From Lunularia cruciata (Eukaryota > Streptophyta > Marchantiopsida > Lunulariales > Lunulariaceae): 64,000 bases of DNA. The DNA lies in the NCBI GenBank assembly GCA_948567375.1, contig OX419762.1, positions 40,901,034 to 40,965,033 on the forward strand, written 5' to 3'. The notes beneath the pieces are model-generated. The model was given only the letters and a program-made list of their open reading frames with translations. It was not told the origin of the DNA and did no database searches. Below are positions 34,301-46,300 of the stretch, piece after piece (position 1 is the first letter of the stretch; each line of letters opens with the position of its first letter). The translations under genes and the position numbers were made by a program.

Positions 34301-37300
34301 AATCTTAAGCAGGGATAGAAGATCTTTCGTCAATTGTATTCGAAATTCTATGTAACATGTACGTTGGAACTTGGACACATGACAGATTGGCGAAAGCAGC
34401 AGTGCAAGATTACCTTAAGAGACCACGCCCTGCATGGACTTTGATGCATCCTGCGCAGCTGGTGGTTATGACGAGTCAAATATACTGGAGTAATATGATC
34501 GAAGATGCTCTCAAAGGGGGAGATAAAAGTGTGGAAACACTTCTAATGGAGTCCTTGACTCTTTGTATTTCTCAGCTGGAGGCGTTGTCTGTGCTGGTCA
34601 GGGGAGAACTGAAATCTCTCCAAAGAAAGATTCTATGTGCTCTCATTACTATCGACGTCCACGCCAGAGATATAGTAGATGATATGATCCGGTAAGTTCT
34701 TCATGCATGAGCTGTGAAATTGAGGTTCATGGTTTGTATCAGCAGGAAAGAAAAAGATTTAACTCGTATAGGAACCCCACATACGTTTGAACGCATAATG
34801 ACTTCCATAGAAATTCCATTGTAGATGTTGAGTGTTATTCCCGTAAAAATGCTCAATTTATCCAGCTTGCGGTTGAATTCTGGGAGGGGACTGTTTGTAT
34901 CTCTTGCATCTTTCCTTCTTCCGCATCCTCTTCCGCTCTCTCCGCAGATGCTTAGAAGCATTTCATTCTAGCCTGTCGTGCACTTTAATCCACAGTTAGA
35001 TAGCCTTTGCTGTTCAGTAAGCCATGGAAAAGCCCAAAGATCCTTAAGACTGTTGGGAATTCCAACATTCTGCTTCTAATGCTCAGTAATGTCCATCCAC
35101 TGTCCTGAGCTAATAAAATTGCGTGCGAAACGTGCTTGCTCAGTTTGTTTAAGGGATCCTTGTACAGTATGCCCCGAACAATGTTAACCGAGACAAAAAT
35201 TTGTTGAAATTGAATGTCTCACTTGAGTTGAGTACAGAGTGTGTTTTCTTTTTTTGCTTCTTGTGTCACTAGGTGTAAATTCCTCAATCTTGATTATTAC
35301 TGTACTTTCACTCCTGATTCGATAAGCTATTGGCTCACCTAAAGTTCTGTTAGTTTCTCGGGGTTACTAATATATAACGGATTGTTGTCTTAATTGAAGG
35401 AAATTTAATCATCTCGTACGTTATGGTTCAGCACTATTAGGTACTTAGTGTTTAGTGTGCTACCAACAGTTTCTTCGGACAGTTGTTGCTGAACGTTTCA
35501 GGGAAAAGATTTTTAAACCGACTGAGTTCGGATGGCAAATGCAACTGCGCTATTACTGGGATGATGAACTGGAAGATAGTTCTATTCGCCAAACGAATGC
35601 GCGATTCCTATATGCTTATGAGTACCTTGGAGCACAGCCACGCCTTGTTATCACCCCTCTTACAGATCGATGCTATATGACCCTAACTGGTGCTCTGCAT
35701 TTGAAACTTGGGGGTGCTCCGGCTGGCCCTGCTGGAACAGGAAAGACAGAAACAACGAAAGATCTTGGAAAAGCTTTGGGCATACAGTGTGTCGTGTTCA
35801 ACTGTGGTGACAATCTGGATTTCAAGGTCCTCGCACCTCTCTTACCACGGGACATTAGGTTCCTTCTTTCTATAAACGTTTTCTCTAGACTAGCTTAGAC
35901 ATCTGCCGGTATTATTTACTCGTCGAGTGTTCAATGGTCTTCACTAATGTTTTTTATTTGTCCAGTTTATGGGCAAGTTTTTTGCAGGCCTCGCACAATG
36001 TGGTGCTTGGGCATGTTTCGATGAGTTCAATCGAATTGACATAGAAGTGCTTTCAGTGGTTGCTCAGCAACTACTAACTATCCAAAATGCTCTCAAAGCT
36101 CGGCTCGCACGGTTCAATTTTGAGGGGCGTGAAATTAAACTCTTGGCTACTTGCGGTGTATTCATCACCATGAACCCTGGATATGCAGGAAGAACTGAGT
36201 TACCAGATAATCTCAAAGTCCTGTTCAGACCCGTATCCATGATGATTCCGGATTATGCACTGGTTGCTGAAGTGATGTTGTTTTCTGAAGGCTTTGCAAA
36301 TGCAAAAGCTTTGTCCAGAAAGATGGTAAAACTTTACAAGCTGGCCAGTGAGCAGCTCAGTCAGCAAGATCACTATGACTTCGGTATGAGGGCGGTCAAG
36401 TCCGTGCTTGTCATGGCAGGAGCCCTAAAACGAGCAAATCCGGATCTTGTGGAAGATGTAGTATTGATTCGTGCGTTCAAAGATAGCAATCTACCAAAAT
36501 TTTTGGCTCAAGATGTGAGCCTATTTTTGGCCATCATAACAGATCTGTTTCCAGGTGTTGAAATACCACCACAAGATTTTGGAGAACTCAAGCTTGCCAT
36601 CGAAGAATGCATACTAGAAGGTGGGCTGCAGCTAGTGGATCCTTTTGTGATCAAGGTTATTCAACTTTTTGAAACTTTGAACGTAAGATTCGGAGTTATG
36701 GCTGTCGGACCTACAGGTGGTGGGAAAAGCACTTGCTACCGGCTGCTTAAGGATGCCATGACGAAATTGCGAGAAAGAAACCACCCAAATCCTGCTTTCC
36801 AGAAGACACATGCGTATGTTCTGAATCCAAAGTGCATCAAAATGGGAGAACTTTACGGAGAGTACAATTTACTGACAAACGAGTGGACAGATGGTTTAGG
36901 AAGCACCATTATCCGTGCTGCTGTGGCAGATACTACTCAGGATAGAAAATGGATTGTTTTTGACGGACCTGTGGATGCCATCTGGATTGAGAATATGAAT
37001 ACTGTTCTAGATGATAACTGTGTCCTTTGTTTACCCAATGGAGAGCGCATAAAACTAAATCCTGGGACGATGAGAATTCTATTTGAAGTTCAGGATTTGG
37101 CAGTTGCCTCACCTGCAACTGTAAGCCGATGTGGAATGGTGTATGTTCCACCCGAAGAAATAGGATGGCGTCCATATGTGAAGTCTTGGTTACAGCGTCT
37201 TCCAAAAGAGATCAACATTGTTGTCTCTGCCCAGTGCTGTACGTACATAATGGGATTGTTTAATGAGTGGGTGGATGTGGGACTCAAGATGCTCAGGAAT

Positions 37301-40300
37301 AATTTGCAAGAGACTATTCCTTCAGTGAACATCAACATTGTGACAACCCTTTGTTTCTACTACCAAGGGTTACTACAACCTTGTAGAGAAACTAATATTC
37401 AGGGTGAGTTTAATGACGTGATCACAGCTACGTTGAGCAGAATCTTCGCCTTTTCATTCGTCTGGGCTGTCGGTGGAAATATCAAGCATACGAGCATAGA
37501 GAAATTTGACAACTTTGTGCGTAAAGAGTGTGAAACTATGGCAGCATTTCCCGGAGGGGACACAGTGTTTGAATACTATGTTAATGTTAGGGATCAGTCG
37601 TTTTCACCTTGGGAAGAAATCATTCCTTCCTTCACATACAAACCTGGAGTCTCTTTCTTCTCATTGATGGTCCCAACCTTAGACACAACAAGGCTTGGGT
37701 GGCTCTTTGAACTGAAGATTGAGCTCCAACGGTCAGTTCTCTTTGCCGGTGTATCTGGAGCAGGAAAAAGTGCAATTGTGCTCGACCTTATCAACAAATT
37801 AGCTGAAACCAAGAATATGATGGCGATTGTGCTGAACTTCAGTGCACAAACTACTGCTATTGCCACTCAGGTGCTCACCCTTTCATCTCATCAGTTAGAT
37901 AAGAATTTCTTTTTTCTTTGTGAAACCAAAATCCAGTTTGCTCATATCTCTGTTAAATCGCTTTTCACGTCCAGCCAATATTCTGAAAGGAGTTCTCTGG
38001 CTCTGTAGGAAGCGATTGAAAGTAAGCTGGAAAAGAAGGGAAAAAATCGATTCGGGGGCCCGTTTGGCAAAAAGATCGTCTGCTTTGTGGATGATGTAAA
38101 CATGCCGATGAGGGAGAAATACTTTGCACAGCCACCTATTGAGCTGCTTAGACAATTTCAAGACTTCAGAGGATTTTACGATCGTGTGCATCTTTTCTGG
38201 AAGGAAATTGCTGATATGACTATTGCTGCAGCTTGTGGTCCACCTGGAGGTGGTAGGAACGAGGTAGGTTCATACTTCTTTTCGTTCCAGGTAGAACATT
38301 AATAGAGTTCTCGTCTATATAGTAGGACTCATATAACGCTTTTGGTTGCAGGTGACACCGCGGTTTTTCCGCCATTTTAGCATGGTTAGCGTGCAGCCCC
38401 CAACAGACATGACCTTACGAACCATTTTCGGGGCTATACTGAGTGGATTCCTATCTCTTTTTCCTGCTGAGTGCAAACCCTATACGAAGCCCATAGTTGA
38501 CTGCAGTATTGAGGTGTTCATGAGGATGAGTCAGGAACTCTTACCTACGCCAGAGAAATCGCATTACACCTTCAACCTTCGGGACGTCTCTAAGATCTTC
38601 CAGGTCTCTTTGCCTGAGCAACAGCTGCTTTTCGTAACCCTGAAACAGAAAGACAAAATCATGTCAAGCATGTTTTGTTGTTTCAAATATGTTGAATGAA
38701 ATTCATTTCAGTACAAAATGAAGGAAAAAATAGAGAATGAAGAAGACAAGCGGCGATACCGAATTTGAAAAACATTTTTCTTTTTGGCTTAGATTTTAGT
38801 CAATTGATCTATTACATGCTTGCTAAGTCCGTCCACATCTTATTGCGACTCAGGGAATCCTGATGGTGAAGCCTGTAGACTGTGCAACAAAGAAACAATT
38901 GCGATCGCTCTGGATTCATGAAAGCATGCGTGTGTTTCATGATCGGCTAATCAATGCCGAAGACAAGCTCTACTTTACAACTGTAGTGCATGAACTTCTA
39001 AAGCGCAGTATGGATACTATAGAAAGTCACAAAGAGATATTCGAGGACCAAGGCATCATGTATGCAGACTTTCTGAGACCTGGCTATGCTGCTGAAGATC
39101 GCCGTTATGAGCAGGTACACTTCAAGTGTGACCTTGTGCGTTCTTTCAGCATACTACTTCCACGTTGCACGAAAGATAGAGTAAATTAGCGAGCGAGCGA
39201 GCATCCTTGGTGAGAAGGGGACTGAGTTGAAGAGGGTCTATTTCATAGTAGCTGGGATTTTGATATACCATTAGTAATTGACCTCACGACCCATGTACAA
39301 GAGCTGTGAAGTATGAATATTTGTGACATTTGCATACGTCCACGCCGATATAGTATGCGTTACGTGTGGAGTATCACAGAGACGGAGTACAAACTCATCA
39401 TGTCAAAATTCCTGTGGCCACAGTATTCTTCCTACAAAGAAGAATACTGAATGACATGTTTATTTCCGAGGAGTTTTTGCACCTTCTTCCTCTCTCCTTA
39501 TTCGCACGGCTCTGAAGCTTAACAAAACACAGGCAGAGTTTTTGAACCATTCTTAAATGGTCTATCATTTTAATTGTGTGCCCTAGTTGCACAGGCAGAG
39601 TATCCATGAGAACCTTTCCTTCTAGTCTTTGAAGTAGATGGTCTATCCTCAGTCATTTTGACTTCTGATGTACAGACATCCTAGCACTCAGCTTTCTGGT
39701 CTCACCAGAGTAGACACTCCTGATTGCACTCAGCAATATTCAACTCACTCTCTCTCAGAGCCTTCAAAGATAGTACACAGCAGCACTCACACAGCATGAA
39801 AGGTACCCCAGTGGGAAGCAGCATAGAACACAGCTTAAACAAGGTACAAGGTCCTGGGAATGATCCTTGTATGAGAACTTACCTTAACATGAGCAGAGAG
39901 CACTCATATATATACACAAGCAAGCTCTAGCAGGTTGCTTTGCAGAGCCCTAATTGAGGCTACGCCCTCACTTCACCCTAATCATGTATCTAGTCTAATC
40001 ATGTATCTAGTCTGATGAGAACCTTTCCTTCTAGTCTTTGAAGTAGATGGTCTATCCTCAGTCATTCTGACTTCTGATGTATCAGACATCCTAGCACTCA
40101 GCTTTCCTAGTCTCACCAGAGTAGACACTCCTAATTGCACTCAGCAATATTCAACTCACTCTCTCTCAGAGCCTTCAAAGATAGCACACAGCAGCACTCA
40201 CGCAGCATGAAAGGTACCCCAGTGGGAAGCAGCATAGAACACACCCTAAACAAGGTACAAGGTGCTGGGAATGATCCTTGTATGAGAACTTACCTTAACA

Positions 40301-43300
40301 TGAGCAGAGAGCACTCATATATATACACAAGCAAGCTCTAGCAGGTTGCTTTGCAGAGCCCTAATTGAGGCTGCGCCCTCACTTCACCCTAATCATGTAT
40401 CTAGCCTAATCATGTATCTAGTCTAATCATGTATCTAGTCTAATCAGGTATCTAGCCTAGTCATGTATCTAGTCAAACTCGAGATTATCACAACTAACAC
40501 TCCCACTTAATGAGAGTTTAGGACTATTCCCATTTCTACAGCACATTTTATGTGTTTATCTTTAGGTAATGCTTTTGTAAACACATCAGCTGTCATCTCC
40601 TATGTAGGACCGTAAACTAACTTCACTACATTCTCCTTCTCTTTCTCCTCTACAAATCTTCTTCTAATCTCAATATGCTTAGTCCTCGGGTGATGTACAG
40701 GATTTTTGCTGAGTGCTATACTTCCTGTATTGTCACAATACAATGTAGTAGGACTCTCCTGCTCAAAACCCAACTCCTTAAGAAGTCTCCTGTTCCAGAT
40801 GACTTCTTGAGTAGCATTTGAGGCAACCATAAATTCTGCCTCAGTAGTAGACAGTGCAACAGATGTTTGCTGTTTACTACGCCAACTAATTGCTCCACCA
40901 CTAAGCATGATAACATATCCACTAGTTGATCTACTTTTATCTGTGTCATCTCCCCAACTAGCATCTGTATATGCTTCAAGTGTAGAAGCAAGTATGTTTC
41001 CTTGCTTTCTGTACTCCAAGAACGCATCTTGAGTACCCTTTAAGTACCTGAATACTCTCTTTATACCTTTCCAATGTACTTGTGCAGGGTTGCTAGTATA
41101 TCTAGCTAGTGCTCCCACTGCATAGCAGATATCTGGTCTTGTACAGACCATGATAAACATTAGAGAACCAAGAGCACTCTGATACAACACTTTGTCACAG
41201 AGATTCATCTCCCCATCGATGATTCTGTTGTGCTTTCCACCCCAGATCAAGAGGTGTAGAGACAGGATTCGCCTCTGTCATCTGATACTTAGCTAGTATG
41301 GATCTCACATACTGTGGTTGACTAATTCGGATCCATCCTGCTTCTCTATCTCTGCTCACTTTGATTCCCAAAACGAGTTTTGCAGGACCAAGAATAGTCA
41401 TCTCAAAAACAGAACACAAGAAATCTATCACTCCTTTGATAGATTCACTGTTCCCCAACAGCAGTAGATCATCTACATATACAGCTATGTATACATCATC
41501 TCTAGTATACACACTCATGTCAGAATCTGCTCGTTTGAAATCCTGCTCTCTCAAGTATGAGTCTAGTTTCTCATACCAGGCTCTAGGAGCTTGCTTAAGA
41601 CCATATAAGGCCTTCTTAAGCAAGCATATTTTTCCTTTGCCTTCCGTATATCCATCTGGAACATCCATGTAGATAGTCTCTCTCAAATCTCCATTGAGAA
41701 AGGCTGTTTTCACATCTAACTGCTCCACTTCCCAATCTCTCTCTGCAGCAAGAGCTAGAAGCATGCGAATAGATCCATACCTGGCAACTGGTGCAAAAGT
41801 TTCTGAATAATCTATTGATGCTTTCTGATTGAAGCCCTTTGCAACAAGTCTTGCCTTGTACTTCAGGATCTCATTCTCAGCTCCACGTTTGACCCTGAAA
41901 ACCCATTTACAACCAATTGCTTTCATTCCTGGTGGTAAATCAGCTAGTACCCATGTACCATTAGTCTGAAGAGACTTCTTCTCTTTTGCTATAGCCAACT
42001 CCCACTGACTCGAATCTGGTCTGAGCAAAGCTTGCTGTAAAGTGTCTGGATCACAATCTTCATGACAGATGTAAGATTCATCTAACATCTCTTATGATAG
42101 AAAGCCAAGTCTGTCAATAGGTTTTCTATCTCTCTGTGATCTTCTTGGCTCTGTGCCGAGAAGTTTCATGTCATCTTTTGACATCTCAGGAATCTCACTC
42201 AGAGATTCTGCATCTGCAGTCTGCTTCTGGAAGTCTTCTTCTGTAGTATCAGAATCAGATACCACCGTCTGTTTAGGCCTTCTTGTGTACACCTTCAGAC
42301 TCTCCTTGACTGAGAAGAAGCACTGAACAGACCAGAATCTCTCAAATCATTAAAATTCATCTCTAGGTCCCTCTGTCTGTGCTAAACACTAGCAATCTGT
42401 TTATCACATAATCCCATGTGACAACTTCAACAGGTAGAACTTTTAGAGCTACTTTGATAGGCTGGTAGCTTGGAGGGAGAGTCCTCAAGAGATGGTTAAT
42501 CTCATATTTCTCTGTAAGGGGACACCCATCCTCCTTGACACTCTTGAAGACCTTCTGTAACTTTGACAAGTGCAAAGTAAAGTCTTCACCATCTGCAAGT
42601 TTAGTGTTCCACATCCCATCCCAGATCCTACTGGAACTTTCCAAGTCTCTCAACAGAGTAAAAATTCTTGAGCTTGAGCCAGATCTCCCAACTCCAAGCA
42701 TAAGTGTCTACTAGGTCTCTGACTTGCTCTTGCATAGCCCTTAGCAGAAACCTCCTAGTAGTAGAATGCTTGATTCTCTCCTCCTTGTTGGACTCAAGCT
42801 CATCTATATCATGAGCTTCTAATGCCAAGTCCAAACAGTCATAACTGTCTAGGATACACTTCACATCCAAAGCCCAGGCTTTGTAATTAGTGTTTCCTAG
42901 TTTCTCTAGTTCTCTGAGTTCTCCTATCAACCCCAATGGTGATTGTGGGCCCATAACCTGATGAGAACCTTTCCTTCTAGTCTTTGAAGTAGATGGTCTA
43001 TCCTCAATGATTTTGACTTCTGATGTATCAGACATCCTAGCACTCAGCTTCCTAGTCTCACCAGAGTAGACACTCCTAATTGCACTCAGCAATATTCAAC
43101 TCACTCTCTCTCAGAGCCTTCAAAGATAGTACACAGCAGCACTCACGCAGCATGAAAGGTACCCCAGTGGGAAGCAGCATAGAACACACCTTAAACAAGG
43201 TACAAGGTGCTGGGAATGATCCTTGTATGAGAACTTACCTTAACATGAGCAGAGAGCACTCATATATATACACAAGCAAGCTCTAGCAGGTTGCTTTGCA

Positions 43301-46300
43301 GAGCCCTAATTGAGGCTACGCCCTCACTTCACCCTAATCATGTATCTAGTCTAATCATGTATCTAGCCTAGTCATGTATCTAGTCACTAAACTCGAGATT
43401 ATCACAACTAACATAATTGTGTGCCCTAGTTGCACAGGCAGAGTATCCATGAGTTGGAATGCTCGATCTGCTGTAGATGAGACCCTTGGAAAGTGTCCCT
43501 TGAATGTAACGAGAAATTCTCTTCATAGCTTGCCAATGGTTAGGGCCAGGATTTGCCATGTTGTTAGCAACTGAACTGACAGCGTAAGCCAGATCAGGCC
43601 TAGTGCTAACCATAGCCCACATTAAACTACGCACTGCAGATTGATATGGTATAGTTTTCATGGAATCTCTATCATTTCTCTTTCTCTCTATCATTTTTAG
43701 GACAGTCTTGAAGACTCAATCTAGTCCTTGACTCTACAAGATTGTAAGCAGACTTACAATCTTGCATGTTAAAACGATTCAGAATTCTCTCAAATTTCTT
43801 TCTTGAGAAAGACTGATCTGTCCTTGGCTTCTGTCTCTTTTAACTTGTAGCTGAAGACAATGACTAATCTCTCCCAGATCGGTCATCTCAAAGCTATGCA
43901 TGAGAGATTCTTTCACATAGAGGAGAAGAGAAAGACTATTACTAGCAAGTATGTAGTCATCAACGTAGAGGGTAGGGTGACATAGTGAGGAGTGTATACA
44001 GTACTGAACTGACGCATAATACCTTTTTCTTTCCAAAAGAGATGGAATGCGGTAGACTTGTATTCGCCACCGTTGTCTGAATGCAGCACACAAATCTTCC
44101 GATGAAGTTGCCTTTCTGCATAGGTGATATACTCCTGGATGAAGTTGCCTTTCTGCATAGGTGATATACTCCTGGAAGCGAGTAAAAACTTCATGCTTGA
44201 ACTGGAGCAGGTACAAGAATGTATACATTGTATAGTCATCTATAAAGGCCACAAAGTACCTGTGACCAGTGTAAGTGGCAGGAGAAAGAGGGCCACAAAC
44301 ATCAGAGTGAACAATAACCAGTGGAACACTGGCTCTAGTAGCTCCTTCTTGAGGAATGTGAGTTCTAGTTTGCTTTCCATGAAGGCAAGGTGAGCAAACG
44401 GGAAATGTATTAGGACTGGTGAGATCCATCCCAGCAATCAGATTGTTGTCATGTAGGAGTTGCAGGCGATGTTTGTTGATCTGCCCTAGTCGTCGATGCC
44501 AGAGTGGGGTAATGGCTGAAGATGCAGAATTGGTTTGAGTAGATACTGCAGTTGCCTGAAGTGACGTTGAATTGGTTGGAGTATAAGTCGAAGTAGCTTT
44601 AGGTGGCTGAAGTGACTCTCCCAGCAGCCATAAATTTTCCAGTCTAGGGCAAGATGCTATCAGATTATCTAAATCATCGTAAAGTAGAATGTTGCTTTCC
44701 TTGAGACGAAAGGAACCATGCAATTTACTTAGCTAAAGTGCTGAATAGAGGTTCTTATTCAGCAATGGAATATGCAGAACATCTGCTAAAATATATGGAG
44801 TTCCTGAACAAGCAAGTTTGACAGAAACGGTTGCATGGCCTAGAACATCAAGGTTGGAACCATCTGCTAGATAAACACATCGTGGTGGTAAGTATTCCTT
44901 GTAGTCCAGGAAACAAGTGCGCCCATTTGTCATGTGCTGAGAAGCTGCAGTATCAATGTACCACCGTTGATCTTGAGTGATATTTGGAACAACGTCAACG
45001 TTGTACAAAGAAATGTGAGCTGCTGCAGTAGAGTTGGACTGGTACCAATCGTTGACTCCTTTCTCCCTTGTATCAGCAATACGTTGGCGGCAATCTTTGA
45101 TGTGATGCCCTTTCCTTGAGCAGTAATAACAGACCATGGAGGGTTTTGAAGATACCACTGCAGGAGGTCTTGAGAAAGAATTCTGATCGGATGGCCTGTG
45201 AAAAGAATCCGGTCCAGAAAATGAGTGTTGACCAGGTCTGTTGAAGGAATTCTGTCCTAAGAAAGAATTCGGACCAGGTTTGTTGAAAGAATTCTGTCCC
45301 GAAATCCTCCTTGAGAGTCGTGCTTCCGTTTCCCTTTGCCCTTGTTTCCGGCAGAAGATGTGAAGCCCTGGGTAACTGCTAGAGCAGTTGTTTGCTTCAC
45401 AAGACCTTCATGTTTCATGCTAATTTCTTCTTGAAGAAGAAGAGCAGTAACATCAAAAAGATTCAAGGTTTTCTGGCTCTGTAGTGATGGCAGAAAATGC
45501 TTGTAACTTGAAGGCATAGATCTCATCAAGTGGAGCATAGCTTGCTGATCGGGTTATTCACAGCTGCTAACGGGGTAAGTAGATCACGGAAGGTTACTAT
45601 GTGCTTAACAACACTAGCACCTTCATGCATCTTCATTGTCGTTAGTGTATTGAGTAGATACATTATAGTGACATTGGGCCTGATTTGAGAAGAGTGACGC
45701 TACTTTCAACTTGAGAGAGACACAGTGCTTCCAGGACTGGAAGAAATCTCCATTGAACTTCACGAACGTAGTATCAAAACGAATGAAAGAAGCAGCAGGA
45801 ACAGCAGCAGAAGCAGCGGCATTCGGACCAGCTGTAGGAGGCATGATGAACTTCTTGTACAGGAAGTGAACACTGAGGTTTCAAGAAAGTCGAAAGATTT
45901 TGAACCTCAAGAAAGTCGAAAGACTTTGATTGAAGAGGATATTGGAGAAACGCTCTCCCAAAATCTAGAGAGAAAAGAGAACAACGCTCTTCAGAGGATC
46001 AAGAAGTATTTCTTGCTATCCAGAAACACTGATGTGTAATAAGATCAGATCTCAGAATTTCGAAAATCGTTACTAAGGCGTCCCCTAGCAGTTAGTGAGG
46101 AATTCTAAGATTTTACGTTCTGAAACCATGTAGGAAAACGAGCAGAATGAATCGATTAACTTGAATGAAACCCTAAGTCGGGATTACAAAGATACGGAGC
46201 ACACATCGAGAGGATTGAAGGCTGTGCTATTAGGTTGACACGTAGACACTAACCAGCGCGTATATTTTAACAGGTCTTAACTAGCGCTTCCATAACAGAT

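Larger units (their letters stand above)
39606..43413 (-). mobile_element. Ty1/copia element D (family 2), deletion derivative
   Basis: The element is read on the minus strand. The 5' LTR is 42959-43413 and the 3' LTR is 40013-40499, both TGTTAG...TCATCA in element orientation; an extra partial LTR (39606-40012) is fused to the 3' LTR. The primer site at 42945-42958 is complementary to the anticodon arm of plant initiator tRNA-Met. Purine-rich TTAAGTGGGAG adjoins the 3' LTR. Gag lies at about 42380-43060, then RT and RNase H at 40600-42088 with the YVDDLLLLG catalytic box near 41480. Zinc knuckle, protease and integrase are missing between gag and RT, so the element is non-autonomous. High similarity among its LTRs shows it is the youngest element here. 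Confidence 0.88.

Noticed and set aside
42945..42958. tRNA gene remnant at the initiator-Met-like sequence
   Set aside because: Only 14 nt match and they sit exactly at the LTR border, so a primer-binding site explains them better.
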